Below, one piece after another: positions 11,250-24,500 of a stretch of 64,000 nt of DNA (its first letter is position 1; every line of letters begins with the position of its first letter). Under the pieces are notes generated by a model. That model made no database searches. It was given only the letters and a program-made list of their open reading frames with translations, and had not been told where the DNA came from. The stretch is from the NCBI GenBank assembly GCA_030407085.1, contig CM059587.1, positions 25,765,001-25,829,000 of the forward strand. The letters run 5' to 3'. A program made the position numbers and the translations under genes. The DNA is from Trichopria drosophilae. Taxonomy: Eukaryota; Arthropoda; Insecta; Hymenoptera; Diapriidae.

Positions 11250-12016
11250 GAAATGCCGCGATATCTTTCTCACGATTTTAGTTAGTCTACTAAGGACATT
11301 CTCTTCTTCGCTCTCTTAATCTCTCACCTCCTTTCCCCCTGTCGCTCTTTTCCAACTCTCATTACAATCAACTCTCACGCCTCCAACCCTCTCTCTCTCT
11401 CTTTCTCTCGTTGACGCGAAAATTCGAATTCCACCAACTGTTTGTTTTGACCGCCCAAACTGAAGGAAGAAACGAAAATTCGCACCTGGCCTAGAGCGCA
11501 GATCATATCCCCGACAAATTTGCGCGGCTAGCAAACCCCGTCCGTATTATGCGTTTTTTTCGGGTAGTCTGTTTGTATCTCGCGGCTCTCACCCCCCTAA
11601 CCCCCCCGCCTTCTCTCTATCTTTTTCACATACCGTCTCTCATTCGCTCCATATTTTTTTCTCTTATTAATTTCCCCCACGCGCGTGTCACGTCGCTCGA
11701 AAACCAAAATCGATCGATTTTCGCCCCTGATCGACCGACGTTCAACGTCGATGTGATTATTTAATAATCGTCTGTTAATACCCATTGAAAATATCCGATA
11801 TTATCCCCCCGATACAATCACTTGCAACGATAAATTGCCGTTAACAATATCCATCACGATTCGTTTGCGCGATGATAATAATCGGAAATCGCCACCGGCC
11901 ACGTCGTCGACTGATGATCGACAATTGCGACAATTGACTTAATCGACGACGAGCGATTCATCTCGATGGCAATAATTCAATGCTAATGTGAAACCTATTT
12001 TTATCGTCGACGTTCG

Positions 12017-12024
12017 TATCGATA
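12017..12024. promoter_or_regulatory. TATCGATA box (DRE-like)
   Basis: Exact palindromic TATCGATA, the DREF-response-element core that in flies marks promoters of housekeeping and growth genes. It lies in a stretch with many partial ATCGAT words, which weakens the call as a specific site. Confidence 0.3.
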
Positions 12025-12730
12025 ATAATCGATGTCTCGACAGTTACGGATCGTCAATTAACACCGACGTCGCGAGTCGATCGCTCAGCGACTAGAAACG
12101 TGCTTATCGACGGAACACTCGTCGAGTAGCGGCGTCTGTGTTGGAAAATACATACGCACATAGATTTATGCATGTCTGCACGCGCGCGCGCGCATGTGTA
12201 TCTGTCCATCTGTATGTATGTCCGTGTAGGTGTGTATGAGCTAGAGTGGTGTTCGCGCGTGTGCGTAATTATATATATGATTCTTTTCGTACTTAGGGCA
12301 ATAATAATTATATACTTTACATGCAAAAACAAAAGTCGTATCACAGTGGGACATCATACATTTGTTAATATAATATTGTTTTCAATAACGTTTAGCGTCT
12401 CGCGCTTACGCGATTCGTGTCCGTCCCTCGCGTATCTTCACCCTCCAGCGACGTATTTTTATAGTTTTTTTTTTTCGATCGCTTCGCCAATTCTCGCATA
12501 CGCTCGTTTTTTAATTTTTTGTTTCTTTTTTTTGTTGCGACACCTAACGTATACGTGAAAATACGCTCGTACGCACGCTTACGCGAGAGCACGTCCGTGT
12601 CTACACGTGCACGGATACACACATAATATTATGCAGATTGCGAAAAACGTCGACCTTAGCGTCGCGCGAGTCGTCCGTCCATTTGTTTACTTTATATTAA
12701 CGATTTCCGTTTCTTACTTGTTGGTGCAGT

Positions 12731-12738
12731 TATCGATA
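12731..12738. promoter_or_regulatory. TATCGATA box (DRE-like)
   Basis: Second exact TATCGATA, followed within ten bases by TCGATAAGATCGAT. Same caution as for the site about 700 bp to its left. Confidence 0.3.
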
Positions 12739-14754
12739 ATTCGATAAGATCGATTGATTGTAATCGACGCAATCGCGACTGCACCGAAGTCACGATCGTA
12801 CGTTGTCCCCCGATCGTGGATTTCCCCGCGATCGATTTGCTCATCGCTCTCAACCCTCCTACCTAACGCCGACTCGCTATTCGCCGAGCGGCGCGATAAT
12901 AATTAATAGAACTTAATTATTATATCCGACACTCGTTGTTTACCTTGTCGCCGCTTCTTATATCGTTCCGTTATAATTATTTAATAATTGTCTGTGTCTG
13001 TGTGTACGATTACGTGTGTGTGTGTGTGTTTGTCTGACACCCCCCCCCCCTTCCGATCTCCCTTCAGCGACTTCAAAAAATGCTATAACTAGAAAACGAC
13101 GAGAAGACGACTTTCGGTCTCACCGAAAACGGATGCGGCACGACGCGAAACGACCCACTTGCGGTGGTACGATTCGGGTGTTGTCGGACGTTTCCGCCGA
13201 ACCGACCCATCCCCCCTCCAACTATCGAAACATCACGAAAAAATCACCCGAGAAAGAATCGTCAGCGCCGAATCGCCAAAAAAATTGTTACAATTTTAAA
13301 CGAACCGTTCGGTAGAAATTGCAAAACGTCGCTGACGAATCCTCCAAATCGCGATCCTGATCCACCCGTCTCGTCTGCACGAGAAAAGCTAAGGCAACGT
13401 TTCCCTCGTCGCTCCAAATTCATACTCATCGAATATATTAAAATGTACTAATACTAATTCACCGATAACTACGTTAAGTGAAAAATCGACGAGAGCGACC
13501 GTGTATAAATTGATCAATAAATATCTCTAGGTCTTTCTGCGCTAGAATTAATTAAAAAAAAATTGAGGGCTCGAAGCTAAGTAAAAAAAAATATACAGAT
13601 ATGTAACGTAAAAAAAAACGTACGTACGTTTCTTTACCGTTCGAAAAAAGCGGTCATCGTCACGATCGAATTTCACATGCGAGTATCGACCGACTCGACC
13701 GTTTCCTTCCTGTTTTTATTCTGACATCACTTTAATCGTCTTATGTCTCGACTTCAATCGAGTATTTCGACCTATGTCGATACTCGATTTCGTTCGAACG
13801 CGAGAAGGAGAAGAAGAAGACGAAAACCTATGTGAAAGACATATATATATATCTATATAAGAATATATAAAAAAAATTACCTTTGCAGCAGCTCACGCCT
13901 GAGATCAATTTCGCATTGCTCTATCGAGTTCCCGAATTCTTCGCACCCCCTCCCTTTACGAACTTTTCGCCTGTCCCGGAGCACTTGTTGGATATAAAAA
14001 AATCTAAACTACCTATTAAGCCTACGAAATTCGAAGTGGTACGACGTAAGATGTCGCTCGCTCTCTCTCTCTCTCTCTCTTTCATCCTTCCTCTCCGCTA
14101 CATGCACAACTTATTTTCATATCATCGCATTTTTTCTGTACGTTTTCTCCCTTGTGTTCATCGACCCCCCAATGCGCTTGAACATACATACGTCCTATTT
14201 CTTTATCCGTGTGTGTATGTGTGTGACTGTGTGTAGGTGTGTGCGGGTGTGCATGTAGGTAGCATGTGTACAAACTCTCGCGCTCTCTCTCTCTCTCTTT
14301 CTCTCTGCAGGACGGTGTTGCCCTACGGACGTCTAATCTAATTACAATAAAACGAAGAGCGTCCGAATCTCGGACATCGGTAAGAATGATTTCATTTCTA
14401 ACGTTGACAAGTCATAGGGAGAAAAAACAGATTATCGGACAAACAAAGATAGAGAATTATGAAAAAAAATCTCGACGGCGTGCTCGGATGCCGTCGTTGC
14501 ACATCCCTGATCGTCGACCATCGACCTTTCGGGGGCAGAGTCTTCGGCCGGAGACCCGCTTCGCGCAGACTCCACCCACCGATCACAATTTACGCTTAAA
14601 TGCAAAGTCCTTCCTCCCGGCCCTTCGACGAAATTAAAAAAAAGGAACTGTCGAGACTCTCTGGACGATGGAAAGATTCCGCAGGAGACGATAAAAAGTC
14701 ATGAAAGTTTCGTTAACTGGACGTCACGTTTCTCGTCGTAAAGTCGGATGAAGG

Positions 14755-15221
14755 ATAAAAATAAAATAAAAATAACGCTTTTATTTATTTCTATGGAAAA
14801 TAATCAACAAAACAAATACAAAAAATATGGGCAAAAAACAGCGGCCTTCCGGTTGTTGCATCTAGCATTTGGAGGAATGCTTACAATTTATCGATTGATG
14901 CCAGCGACAGTTTCTTTTTTTCGTTCAATTTTGTCGAACGGTCTGCGCGTCGAAATCCGTGGCAACGAATCCGTAAATCACAGACAATTGATTCTAGGCA
15001 ATCCTCCTCACAGTTGCTTGCGCCCTGGCACGGAAGCACTTACATCCTACGTATAAAAAGTCCCGGCGTTCCCCGTGTCGTCCCCCGAGAATTCGTTGTC
15101 GATCGAAGCGAGAAACTTGGCATAGTTCCAGGTTCACTAGGATTTCTCGCGCCCTCTTCTTCGCGCTCGGCCAAACTGGCTTCGTTCCCCTGCCCGTACG
15201 CTTCCTTAGGGTCGTCGTCGG
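14755..15221 (-). terminator. Proximal 3' UTR and predicted poly(A) site
   Basis: After the stop codon the minus strand runs about 430 nt to two overlapping AATAAA signals (14789-14784 and 14785-14780). They are followed by a U-rich stretch (14773-14755) suitable as a downstream element. Cleavage near 14760 would give a short 3' UTR. Predicted from sequence only. Confidence 0.6.
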
Positions 15222-15501
15222 TTACGCCTGGTGCGACGGCGTCCTGTACGTTAACGACGGCTGCTGCAGAATAGCCTGAGGACTCGACGGAGGATGGGCC
15301 TGCAGCTTCGATAGGGCATGCGGACTCGCGAATGCTGGATACGCCAGGGTCGTGCGGAGGCTCTCGTTGTGCTCTTCCAGGGAGTTCTGGGCGTAATGCA
15401 GCACCAGGTGCGTCAGGGTCTCGTGGATGTTGTACGGCTCTGCGAACCCGTAGCCCCTCTCCGTTCGGTAAATTAGGCAATGATTGTTCGTACCGTTGCA
15501 C
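15222..15501 (-). CDS. Pi3K21B: PI3K regulatory subunit exon 12: end of cSH2, tail and stop codon
   Basis: Residues 1191-1283 and TGA at 15224-15222; acceptor TGTTCCAG. The cSH2 continues as [18 protein letters not shown], then a [14 protein letters not shown] block and TLAYPAF end, all close to p85 ([30 protein letters not shown]). About 32 residues follow the domain, rich in Pro, Ser and Gln, longer than the few residues after cSH2 in p85. A longer open frame overlaps on the same strand (15040-15519), but it reads this exon out of phase and is a shadow. Confidence 0.96.
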
Positions 15502-18500
15502 CTGGAACACAATCGACAAATTTCATTAGCCGCAAGTCTCGTAAAATTTTAAGGTTATGCCAGAATGCGTAAATTAAGAAAATTTCTATACGCTATTTTG
15601 AATTATTGAAATCTTATTTTATTAAGTTCATGATCAACAATCCCAAATCCATAAAAAACGGATACTTTTAAACATTACAATACTATTTTAAACGTATACA
15701 ACATAAGTTAAAAAGAATTAAAATAAATTAGAAGACATTTAAATAAAGGGCTTCTTCGACCTTTTTTTAGGAAAATTGACAGATTTTTTCAAACAAAAAA
15801 ACAAAAATAAGAACAAATCTCTTGGTGTGATTACACTGAGCAAAATGTTTCATTACAGTTAACTTAATGGCTTAAAAATTAAGCTAAGAGAATTTGTAAG
15901 CTCAAAATTTAATTTCACTTCAATATATAATTATAATATTTCAAAATATAAGCTCAGAATTTAAAAGTCACTTTTTGTGGAATTTTGACCTTCCCATTCG
16001 AAATAGCAACCACAAAAACATGGAAATATACTTCTAGAATTTTTACTAATTTTTTTCTTTCAATAATAAGAGTTTGAAATCAAACTTAAAAAATAGCACA
16101 TCTGGTCGTTAAAGGGTTAAGTATGATATTGAAAATACTTTTAGTGACCAGATTCTTATAATTATTTTTGCTTTGCTATCGGGAAATGTACTCGAAAAAT
16201 AAATAATCATAAAAAGACAATTATAAATGATTTTTTTTAAATATTTTTTGGTTTTCGAAAGAAAAAATGATGGCTGAGCTGGGACTTGAACCCCGGACTT
16301 TTAAGCAAAATGTAGGATGTAATGTAACCTTTGATAAAAATGAGATATTACTTACATGATCGAGAGAGCGTACTGGCCTATGGTGGCCTTTCGTATGAGG
16401 AAGGTTCCCTCGGGTCGGCCTGCGAGAATTCGGTCGGCGTCGGAACGCGAACCTTCGAGGTACAGCCAATTCTTTTGGTCGTTGTGAACTTCCAAGCATG
16501 GTTCCTGAAGGATCATCTCCCGGAACTCTGCATTCGAGCTCGGATTGCATTGCGTCACTTGGTACAATTTTTCTTGGCTCATCCCATTCTTTTGCAACCA
16601 CCTGTCAACAAAAATCGCGTCGTTCAATTTTTTGTTTAAATCTAGAATTTGTTCTAGAATTTAAAGGCTAGGACGCAAGCTTTTGACTTAATATCGCTTT
16701 AAAGCGGTCAAGAATTACAGGTGAAATAAATAAAAAAACCTTTTCATAATCGTTTGAACTTTGCACGTAATATCAACTAATATTGAACTTACACTAAATG
16801 TTTATCCTTGGTCCGAACGATCTGCCAATATTGAAGTTTAAGCCTATGCATTTCCCTCTCAAGTGATCGTGTTTGAGATATTTGATCTTTCAGACTATCA
16901 TCGACTTGATTTTTGCTATCTTGTAGTGATTTCAGTCTGCGCTTAAGCATTTCGGCATTATCCATCAACCTGGGAACATAAATAAACACAACTTAGTATA
17001 CTCCTATCTAGAGTAGACACCCGAAAAATGCTTAAATTATCTATAGTAACAATAAAAATGTTTTCACTTACTTTGATATTTCATGCGGTTGCGCTTCTTT
17101 CTGAAACGTTTCTTGGAGCACCATTTGGTCTTGGAACATTTGTATCGCTTCTTCGAAAGCGTCGAGCGCTTGACGTTTCAGTTGTACCTTGTATGACGTT
17201 TTTCTGTAACTCTCGGAGCACTCGCTATACTTGGCCGACGTTTCCGTAACTTCCTTGACGAGTTCGACGAACTTCTGGAAGACTTTCGCCATATCCGTCG
17301 TAGTCCCGATTTCATCCTCCTTTAAAACAAACCAGATCGAGGTCAGGACATCATTTAATAATCATTCAGGGCTTAATTTATTAAAAAAGGGCACGTGCTG
17401 AAATTAATTTAATTCAAGTACAGGAATACCTGTATCACGAAAGGTTAAGATAAGTGTATTGTAATTTTCATAGGGAAAAGTCGGAAATTGAGAAAAATCC
17501 ATAAAAACTTATTTTACATCCACGTGCAATGATTCTGTCGTTTTTTACATATTTTTTTCACATGTTGTACGGTAAAAAAAGATAAACGATCTGTCAAAAA
17601 CGACAGATTTATTGCACACGAGTTTACATAACTAATTTGAGGCTGTAGATGAATCACCATATGATTAATATTGAGAAATAAATATAGTAGCATTTTAATT
17701 CCGATTTTCAGTATTTTCAATCTTTTCGTGGTCAAATGATAATTATTTTTGTGATAAATTGCAAAATTACAACTTGCAGACTCCATTTTGAAAGCGATAT
17801 TCGGTTTTTTTGATGAAAATCTTAAGAGCAAACAAAGGACTGAGCAAAAAGATACGAATAGTAAAAAAATGATTGCAAAGAAACCTCGATAAATCGGTAT
17901 TTTTGTAAAAATACTTTTTTTCTTTAAAATCGCCGGCTGATTTCAACGACGGGAGTCGAAATCGGAGGTCGAAAACTATCTATCTCAAATTATTTCAATT
18001 TTTGTTACGTTTTGTTATTGGGACAAAAATGGCAGAACCGAAAGTTGCATCCAAATTCGGACCTTTTGGAATAAAAGAGCACAATAATCTTAAAAAACAC
18101 TAATTTTTCAAATTTTATTTAAAAAACTCGACTTATTTTTTGTTTCAATGTTATTTTCTCTAAAATTTTTAAATAAAGTACGTTAAATTTTAAGAAAATT
18201 AAGTTTTTCACAAACAGCCAAACCTAACAAATTTTAAAAATCTCGGAAAAAATGTTAAAAAATTGTCTGTTAAACAATTCCGAGCCATTCATCACGTGTA
18301 TAATTTTCTTCTGCAGTTCATTACGACAAAAAAGTTCAACAAAATTTCTAATTTTGTTTAAAAACTATTACAGCTGAAGAATAGGTTACGACCAAAAAAA
18401 ATATACATTTTTGTTTAATTATTACAGATGTTTCTGATGATTTTTTTTAATTTGTCCATTTTTTTTAACTTAAAAGCAAACAAAACAAAAATTGAAAAAA

Positions 18501-21500
18501 ATCGCACGTAATTTTAGGATGATTCTGAACACTTGCTATTCGTAATAAATTTTCCTTAAAATTAATCGTTTTTATCTTACAAAAAAAAACTGAATTTACC
18601 TACTAAAGCATCACTTCGGACGCTATTTTTGATTTGAAACCAAATTCACTTTTTATAAAGTTTACATTTGAGTTCAAAATCCAATTTCTTAATTTTAAAA
18701 TTTTACGTAAAAGGAAAATGCGTTTCACAGTGAAAATTACGTTAACCTAAGAAGATTTACGCAAAAGTCGTGTTTTCGTTAATTGCATCTAAAAATGTAG
18801 AGATTTTAACCAGTAAATGTTTACCCAACATTAAAATACCCATGACTTCTCGCGATTAGACGAAAAAACAGTTTTACAAGAATGTAAGCTCCAACATCCA
18901 TAAAAAATATAAATCATTAATTTAACTCTATCCTCTCAGTCATGAATTTCTGAAGCTGTAATATTTTTTTGACATTTGGTATAACTGGTGTCAGATTTTC
19001 AAAATTCCAAATGGCGAATCCGCTATGGCCGATTATAATTATTAAAAATTACAATTTTTAAATTCAGTGCTAATAAAATGAACAAATAAAAATATTTTTG
19101 CAGAATTTAATTTTGGTGACATTTAAGAATTTCATGTCTTTTCTTCATCCAATAACCCCATCTGTTATTGTAACAGACTACAACTTTGGTCGGTCATATT
19201 AAATACGCCTATATGTTAGAATAAATTATCGTTTTTGAACTTTTGTCAGCTTTATTAGATTCCCCATTTTGAATTTTAAAAATAGGCCAACAGATTCGTA
19301 ATCATCAAACAAAAAAATGCCTGTGTAGAAAATCTCAAATAATAGCTATGAATTGTTCCTGTCAGGAATTTCTTCTCAAAAAAGTTTTTATTTATTTTAT
19401 TATATCTTATTAACAATAATTATTTTAAGAACTGTGCAATAATCTATTTCTTTACACTTATTAGAATTTTAAGAATGTTAAGGACAAAACACCCTAACGA
19501 ACTGGTTACGTCATTTAAAAGAATTAAAGGATGTTAGTGAGATTTTGGTGTCCTGCATCCTTTTTTTCCTTTATCAAATTTTGTTTACCATATCTCAAAT
19601 ATTAATATTTCATAAATATTCTTTATAATTAATTAAGAGTAATCTCTATCAACATATTCCACTGCTGCCAACATTAAGCATTAGAAACCTACGAATATCT
19701 CGTCGTTCTGAACCTCACTTTTTTTAACACGAGACCGTAAGAACCTCCTAGATTTGCAAAGAAAAAAAAGTAGGGATGTCCGGCTAAATACCGAGAGACT
19801 AAGACTGCAGTAGCTGTTAGAATATCAAACCATAAAAATAGTAGCAAATATCTTTGCAAACTTTTACCTCCATTACAAAAACTAAAGTAACGATACCTTT
19901 CTTTAATACCTGTCGATTTTGATCGGTATCAATAGAACAAAGGAAAAAAGTAAACTCTGTTGAAATGATTTAATTTTTAGGCTAGGCTAATCAAATGACA
20001 GATAAAAATGTTAAATTTTAACAAATTATTACAATAATATTGTTTAAAATACAAACAAAAGTAATTTCTATTTAAACGTTTTCAATTTTATGTTAGAAAA
20101 ATAGTGTGAAAGATAAGAATTGTAATTATAAAAAATGCTACTTAATTAAAATGACACTATTGATAATAATGTAAATATTAATACTTTTCTGCTGCAATAT
20201 TTACTATTATTGTTATTATTTGTATTTCACGTAAATTATAATATGTTTACGATTCCCGATAATTATTTAATTGATAAAGTTTGTAATTGTCGATCATGAA
20301 TTTAGGTTAGGTTATATTAGGAACAACATAAGGGATATTGCGATTACGACGTAAATTTACTGAACTGAAAAGTTTCTGCTTTTCATAGAAACAATATCTA
20401 TATATTTGTGTAGTATTTTTTGAGTCTATTTCTTGAAAATGTTCTTGTATTTTATATTTTTGATGAAATATATCAAATATTTTGACCACTTTACGTGTGA
20501 GATTTTCGTATGTGACGTGTTACCTCCAAATTCTTCCGATATAGTCAACTACTGCACGATCTAAGAAATTTCGGCTGCAATTATTGAAAGTATGTAGGTA
20601 TTTACATTTGTATGAAAATCGTATATTAACGTCGTCACTTTTACTGTGTGACAATAGAAATAATAATCATTCTTATTATATTGTTATTGTTTATATCATC
20701 ATCGAGTATCTAGTGTCGTCATTTCGACATGTCGTACAAAATATTTCAGAGATGTAAAACAGTCATTAAGCAAACGTTAGTTTCAACAATTGGAAATATT
20801 AAAATACATTGTCGGAATATTTAATGACATTGTATAACACAACCAGTGTTTATTGTTTTTTACATTCTTGCGATTATTGAATCTTTTGATCTCGGTGAAT
20901 AAAAAAAGAGTGCATCAATTCCATATAACTAGAGGTGCAAGTACCAAAAACATTTTTAACAGTATTTTACCCACAGAAAAAGAAAATTACATAAATTTTG
21001 ATCGATCTAAAATTATTACCACTGATCTTCAAGTTCTGAATTAAAAAATACAGTAAGTAGAATTTTTTGTTTGTATCGATAAAAAGAGGTTCAAAATGGA
21101 ACTTTTTTTATGCCGTAACCTAAATTTCCATCGAATTGTCATAACATTTTCCCTCTCCTATTGTTTACAGAGATCAAAAGAATCCACAAAGACAAGAAAT
21201 GTTGTCTAAAACCAAAGTCGACTTTCTTTGTAACCTACAATGCGGCAAAAAAAATGGTAAATTCGATGCTGTACTCACTTGTAAAGAACGTGAAACCGGA
21301 TAAAGTAGTTTTATGTCCAACGTCGAGTTATATTGTGCGAGCGAGCAATTACGATAATGGTCAACCAGTTCGATGACCGAGGAAAAGTTGTAGGGCTCGG
21401 AGAAGCCGTACTTGCCGTTCCTATGGGAAATCTTAATGAGCTTGTTGGTCCCGCCTTTCCTCAGCGTCAGGGTGTACTCGCCGCCTTTTGAAGAAGCGTT

Positions 21501-24500
21501 CCTCACGAGGAAGGTACCGTCCGGGGTCTCGATCATCTTCTCGTTGACCTCGTCGCGGGTGATGTCGCCCCAGTACCACTCGCAGTCCTGGAGGGTGCGG
21601 GGTTTGATCGCCGGTGGCGGCATGACGCCTCCACTACCTACGCCACGTTGTTGTTCCTCGTCGGTGAGGTTCGGTACGTTCTGTACCATGGGCAGAATTG
21701 GTGCGATCGGTACGATCGGTATGTTGGGTACGTTGGTCGAAGTCTCGACGACCGGAAATGCCGGTCTCGAGACTTTACGAGGTGGCAGCAGCGGCGCGTT
21801 CGCGAATTCCGGTAGTTTCTCTTTCCAGTCCAACCGCAGCAGCAGCAGTTCCATTATACGGATATGAGCCTCGATATTGTGAACGACTTGACTGAAAAAT
21901 CCAACGTTCATTTGTTATTTACACTTTCACATTAATTACATTCATGAAATTGAGGAATATGACAGTAAACGGAATTACATTAACCCTTTGCGGCATACAT
22001 TTTTCTTTACACGGAAAACAGCTGAAAATTGTTACTCGGGGGTTTTCCGAGTCGCTGATTACGAATCTGAAGTCAGATTTTGAAAATTCTAAATGGCGGA
22101 TTCAAGATGGCCGACCAAAATGCGAAAAATTACACAAACTCGATGAAACTGGGTGAAAATTTACTTGATCTAGATAACATTGGGTACTCTATGTACTCTG
22201 AATGTTAAATGTATAAACTGTGATCATATTCGTAATCAGCGACGTCGAAATTCCAACGAAAAACCCACTTTCATCAATATCCGGTAATTTTTCACTTTTC
22301 GGTCGGCCATTTTGGATCGGCCATTTTGAATTTCTCAAAGCCGACTTCAAATTCGTAATCAGCGACCCCAAAAACCGCCGAGTACCAAATTTGGTTCTAA
22401 TTTACCCTTTAGTTCGTTCAAAAATGATTTCTTTCTAAAAAATCGACGTTTTTTAAATTTATTTATTTATAATTGTTAATAATTTTGCGTAATTACATTT
22501 ATTATCCTTTTCGTTACGTACCAAAAAGCCCCATCTATCATTATAAAAAGATTTTTTGAATATTGCTTTGAAAGCATTGAAACTATAGAGAAAAGTTGTG
22601 AATAAAAAAGGTGGTAATCTGGGCTACCACAATGCCGCAAAGGGTTAAACTAGGGAGTTTGCCTGAAGTGTTCCTAACATTAAATTGTGACTTTAAATCG
22701 CAAAATGAGAATCGTTCAATAAATGTAAATATATTTTTAAAATATACCAAATTATTACCACGTAGAGATTCGGGAACCTACATTAAATTTTACGCCATCA
22801 AACATTGTACAGGTTCCTAACCTCAAATGTAAATTTAATCTAGGATTTCGACAGAGACAATACATATGTTTATAAGATCAGGTTTTTTTTCTGCACGCTA
22901 AAATTAGTAGGGGAATGTATCCATGGGCGGCCCGGCTCAATGAGTGGTCCACCCTTCTGATTTTTATCAAACTAAAAACGAAATATCAAATTTTTGGTTG
23001 AAACAGATGCGTATTATCGCGAAACCATTTTTAATAAGATCCCTAAGTCAATACATGCATTTTCGCGTTCAGTACAGCTGCTCGTAGAAATGTACTTTTG
23101 AAAAACGTTGTCAAAGTTTTGTGTCCATTTCAATTGAGTATTAAAAAACATTTTTTAAGGTAAGTTTTATTTTTTTCTTGTAAATTAAACAAATTAAAAA
23201 AATGAAATTCATCATATCTGAAGGGTTTATAAATATTGCAATGCTGCGAAAAAAATGTCATGCATTTTAATTTCGGCTTTCATTTCCATGAGTAGACCAC
23301 TTTTGTATCCATAAGCGGTCCACTTTTTTTTATTAGTGTACAGGTTATGGTGCGGAAGAGTAATTTCTAAGTGTAATTTAATATTTTGTTTTTGAATATG
23401 AATAAGCCATTAAAGTAGCGTTTAAGTGTTGTATTAAACCGGAATACATATTAGAATGATTGATTCGATGGTTTTTTTAACAAAGTTTCTTTTTTACGTT
23501 GACCTCATCTTTATTCACATTTTCTCTATGTATTGCACACAGTAAAAGTGTTAAAAATAAATAAATTATTATATGAAAATTAGAGTTTCGTTGTATTTTT
23601 GCTGTTTCTAGCCATTCTAAGGGGATTGGAACGGGTGGTCCACTCATGGATTTTTTTAACCAAAAAACATCCCTTCGTAAAAAAGGATTAATCAATTTTA
23701 TTTAACTGCAGAAAGTAACCCAAATGCATTTAATGTATACCTAGGGACTATATCTACCTAACGGTGTATAGAAAACTTAAAAATTCCTTTATTTATTTGA
23801 ACTTTTTACACTAAATTAAAAACGTGGTCCACTCATGGATACATTCCCCTACGTATTAATTTTTCCTATTGAACCAACGATTAATGTCTACATTTACAGC
23901 GCACTGTAATTTCCCTATGCTAAGTGTAAATTTCTATAACCTTGTAACATTCGGTACCAGGTGTAAATGTTATGATACAGTAATATTATCCAAAGATATA
24001 TCTGTAAACTGGTGGATGCTAAAAATGTAATGTTTAATTTAAAAATTAAATAACTTTCCAAGCATATTTTATCTATAAATTTGCATATATTAATATAATT
24101 AAATTGTAATTAACACATAATATTACAAAATAAATGTAAACACTTTAATGTAACGCTATATAAGCTGACCTAACCTATTATTTTACAATAAAATTTACGA
24201 TATTAACTACTTCCAGTAACAATTTTTACGGAAATAACTGCAGCCCTTAATATTTTTTACCGTAACATTCTTCCCTAACATTAATTTAGTAGGAAAAACG
24301 TTATGCATAGTAAAATTACTAAATGTTTGCCTAGGAAAATTACAGTGTGAATGTAAAAGATCATTACAATTTTTTATAGTGTAACGTATCCTAACCATTC
24401 CTAGTCTAACTTAACCTAATCGTACATAACCTTAATAATTAATTAAGGATTTTAAAAATGAAAACAAATTTGAGCATATATAGAAGACGTTACGTAGATG

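Larger units (their letters stand above)
11250..14754. other. CpG-rich region downstream of the PI3K gene: long 3' UTR or separate regulatory region
   Basis: Composition changes sharply at about 11250: sequence to the left is AT-rich repeat DNA, while 11250-15220 is CpG-dense with many TCGA/ATCGAT words. It contains microsatellites (CT at about 11388-11410, 14055-14082 and 14281-14307; CG at 12179-12193; GT at 13013-13029 and 14210-14245), a C-run at 13039-13050 and two exact TATCGATA boxes (12017-12024, 12731-12738). No open frame looks coding on either strand. It could be an extended 3' UTR of the PI3K gene, since it continues the exon-like composition past the stop, or a CpG-rich promoter of an unseen transcript. 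Confidence 0.5.

Noticed and set aside
12172..12558. 128-codon plus-strand open frame in the CpG-rich downstream block
   Set aside because: It reads through CG/GT microsatellites and shows no domain or codon pattern of a real gene.
15040..15519. 159-codon minus-strand frame over the last exon
   Set aside because: It overlaps the cSH2-encoding frame in another phase; the real exon is fixed by the acceptor at 15502-15503 and the GYGFAEPYN match.
24160..24425. CCTAACCTAA-like words resembling the insect telomere repeat (TTAGG)n
   Set aside because: Only one or two imperfect units at a time, scattered at 24168, 24404 and 25566; not an interstitial telomere array.
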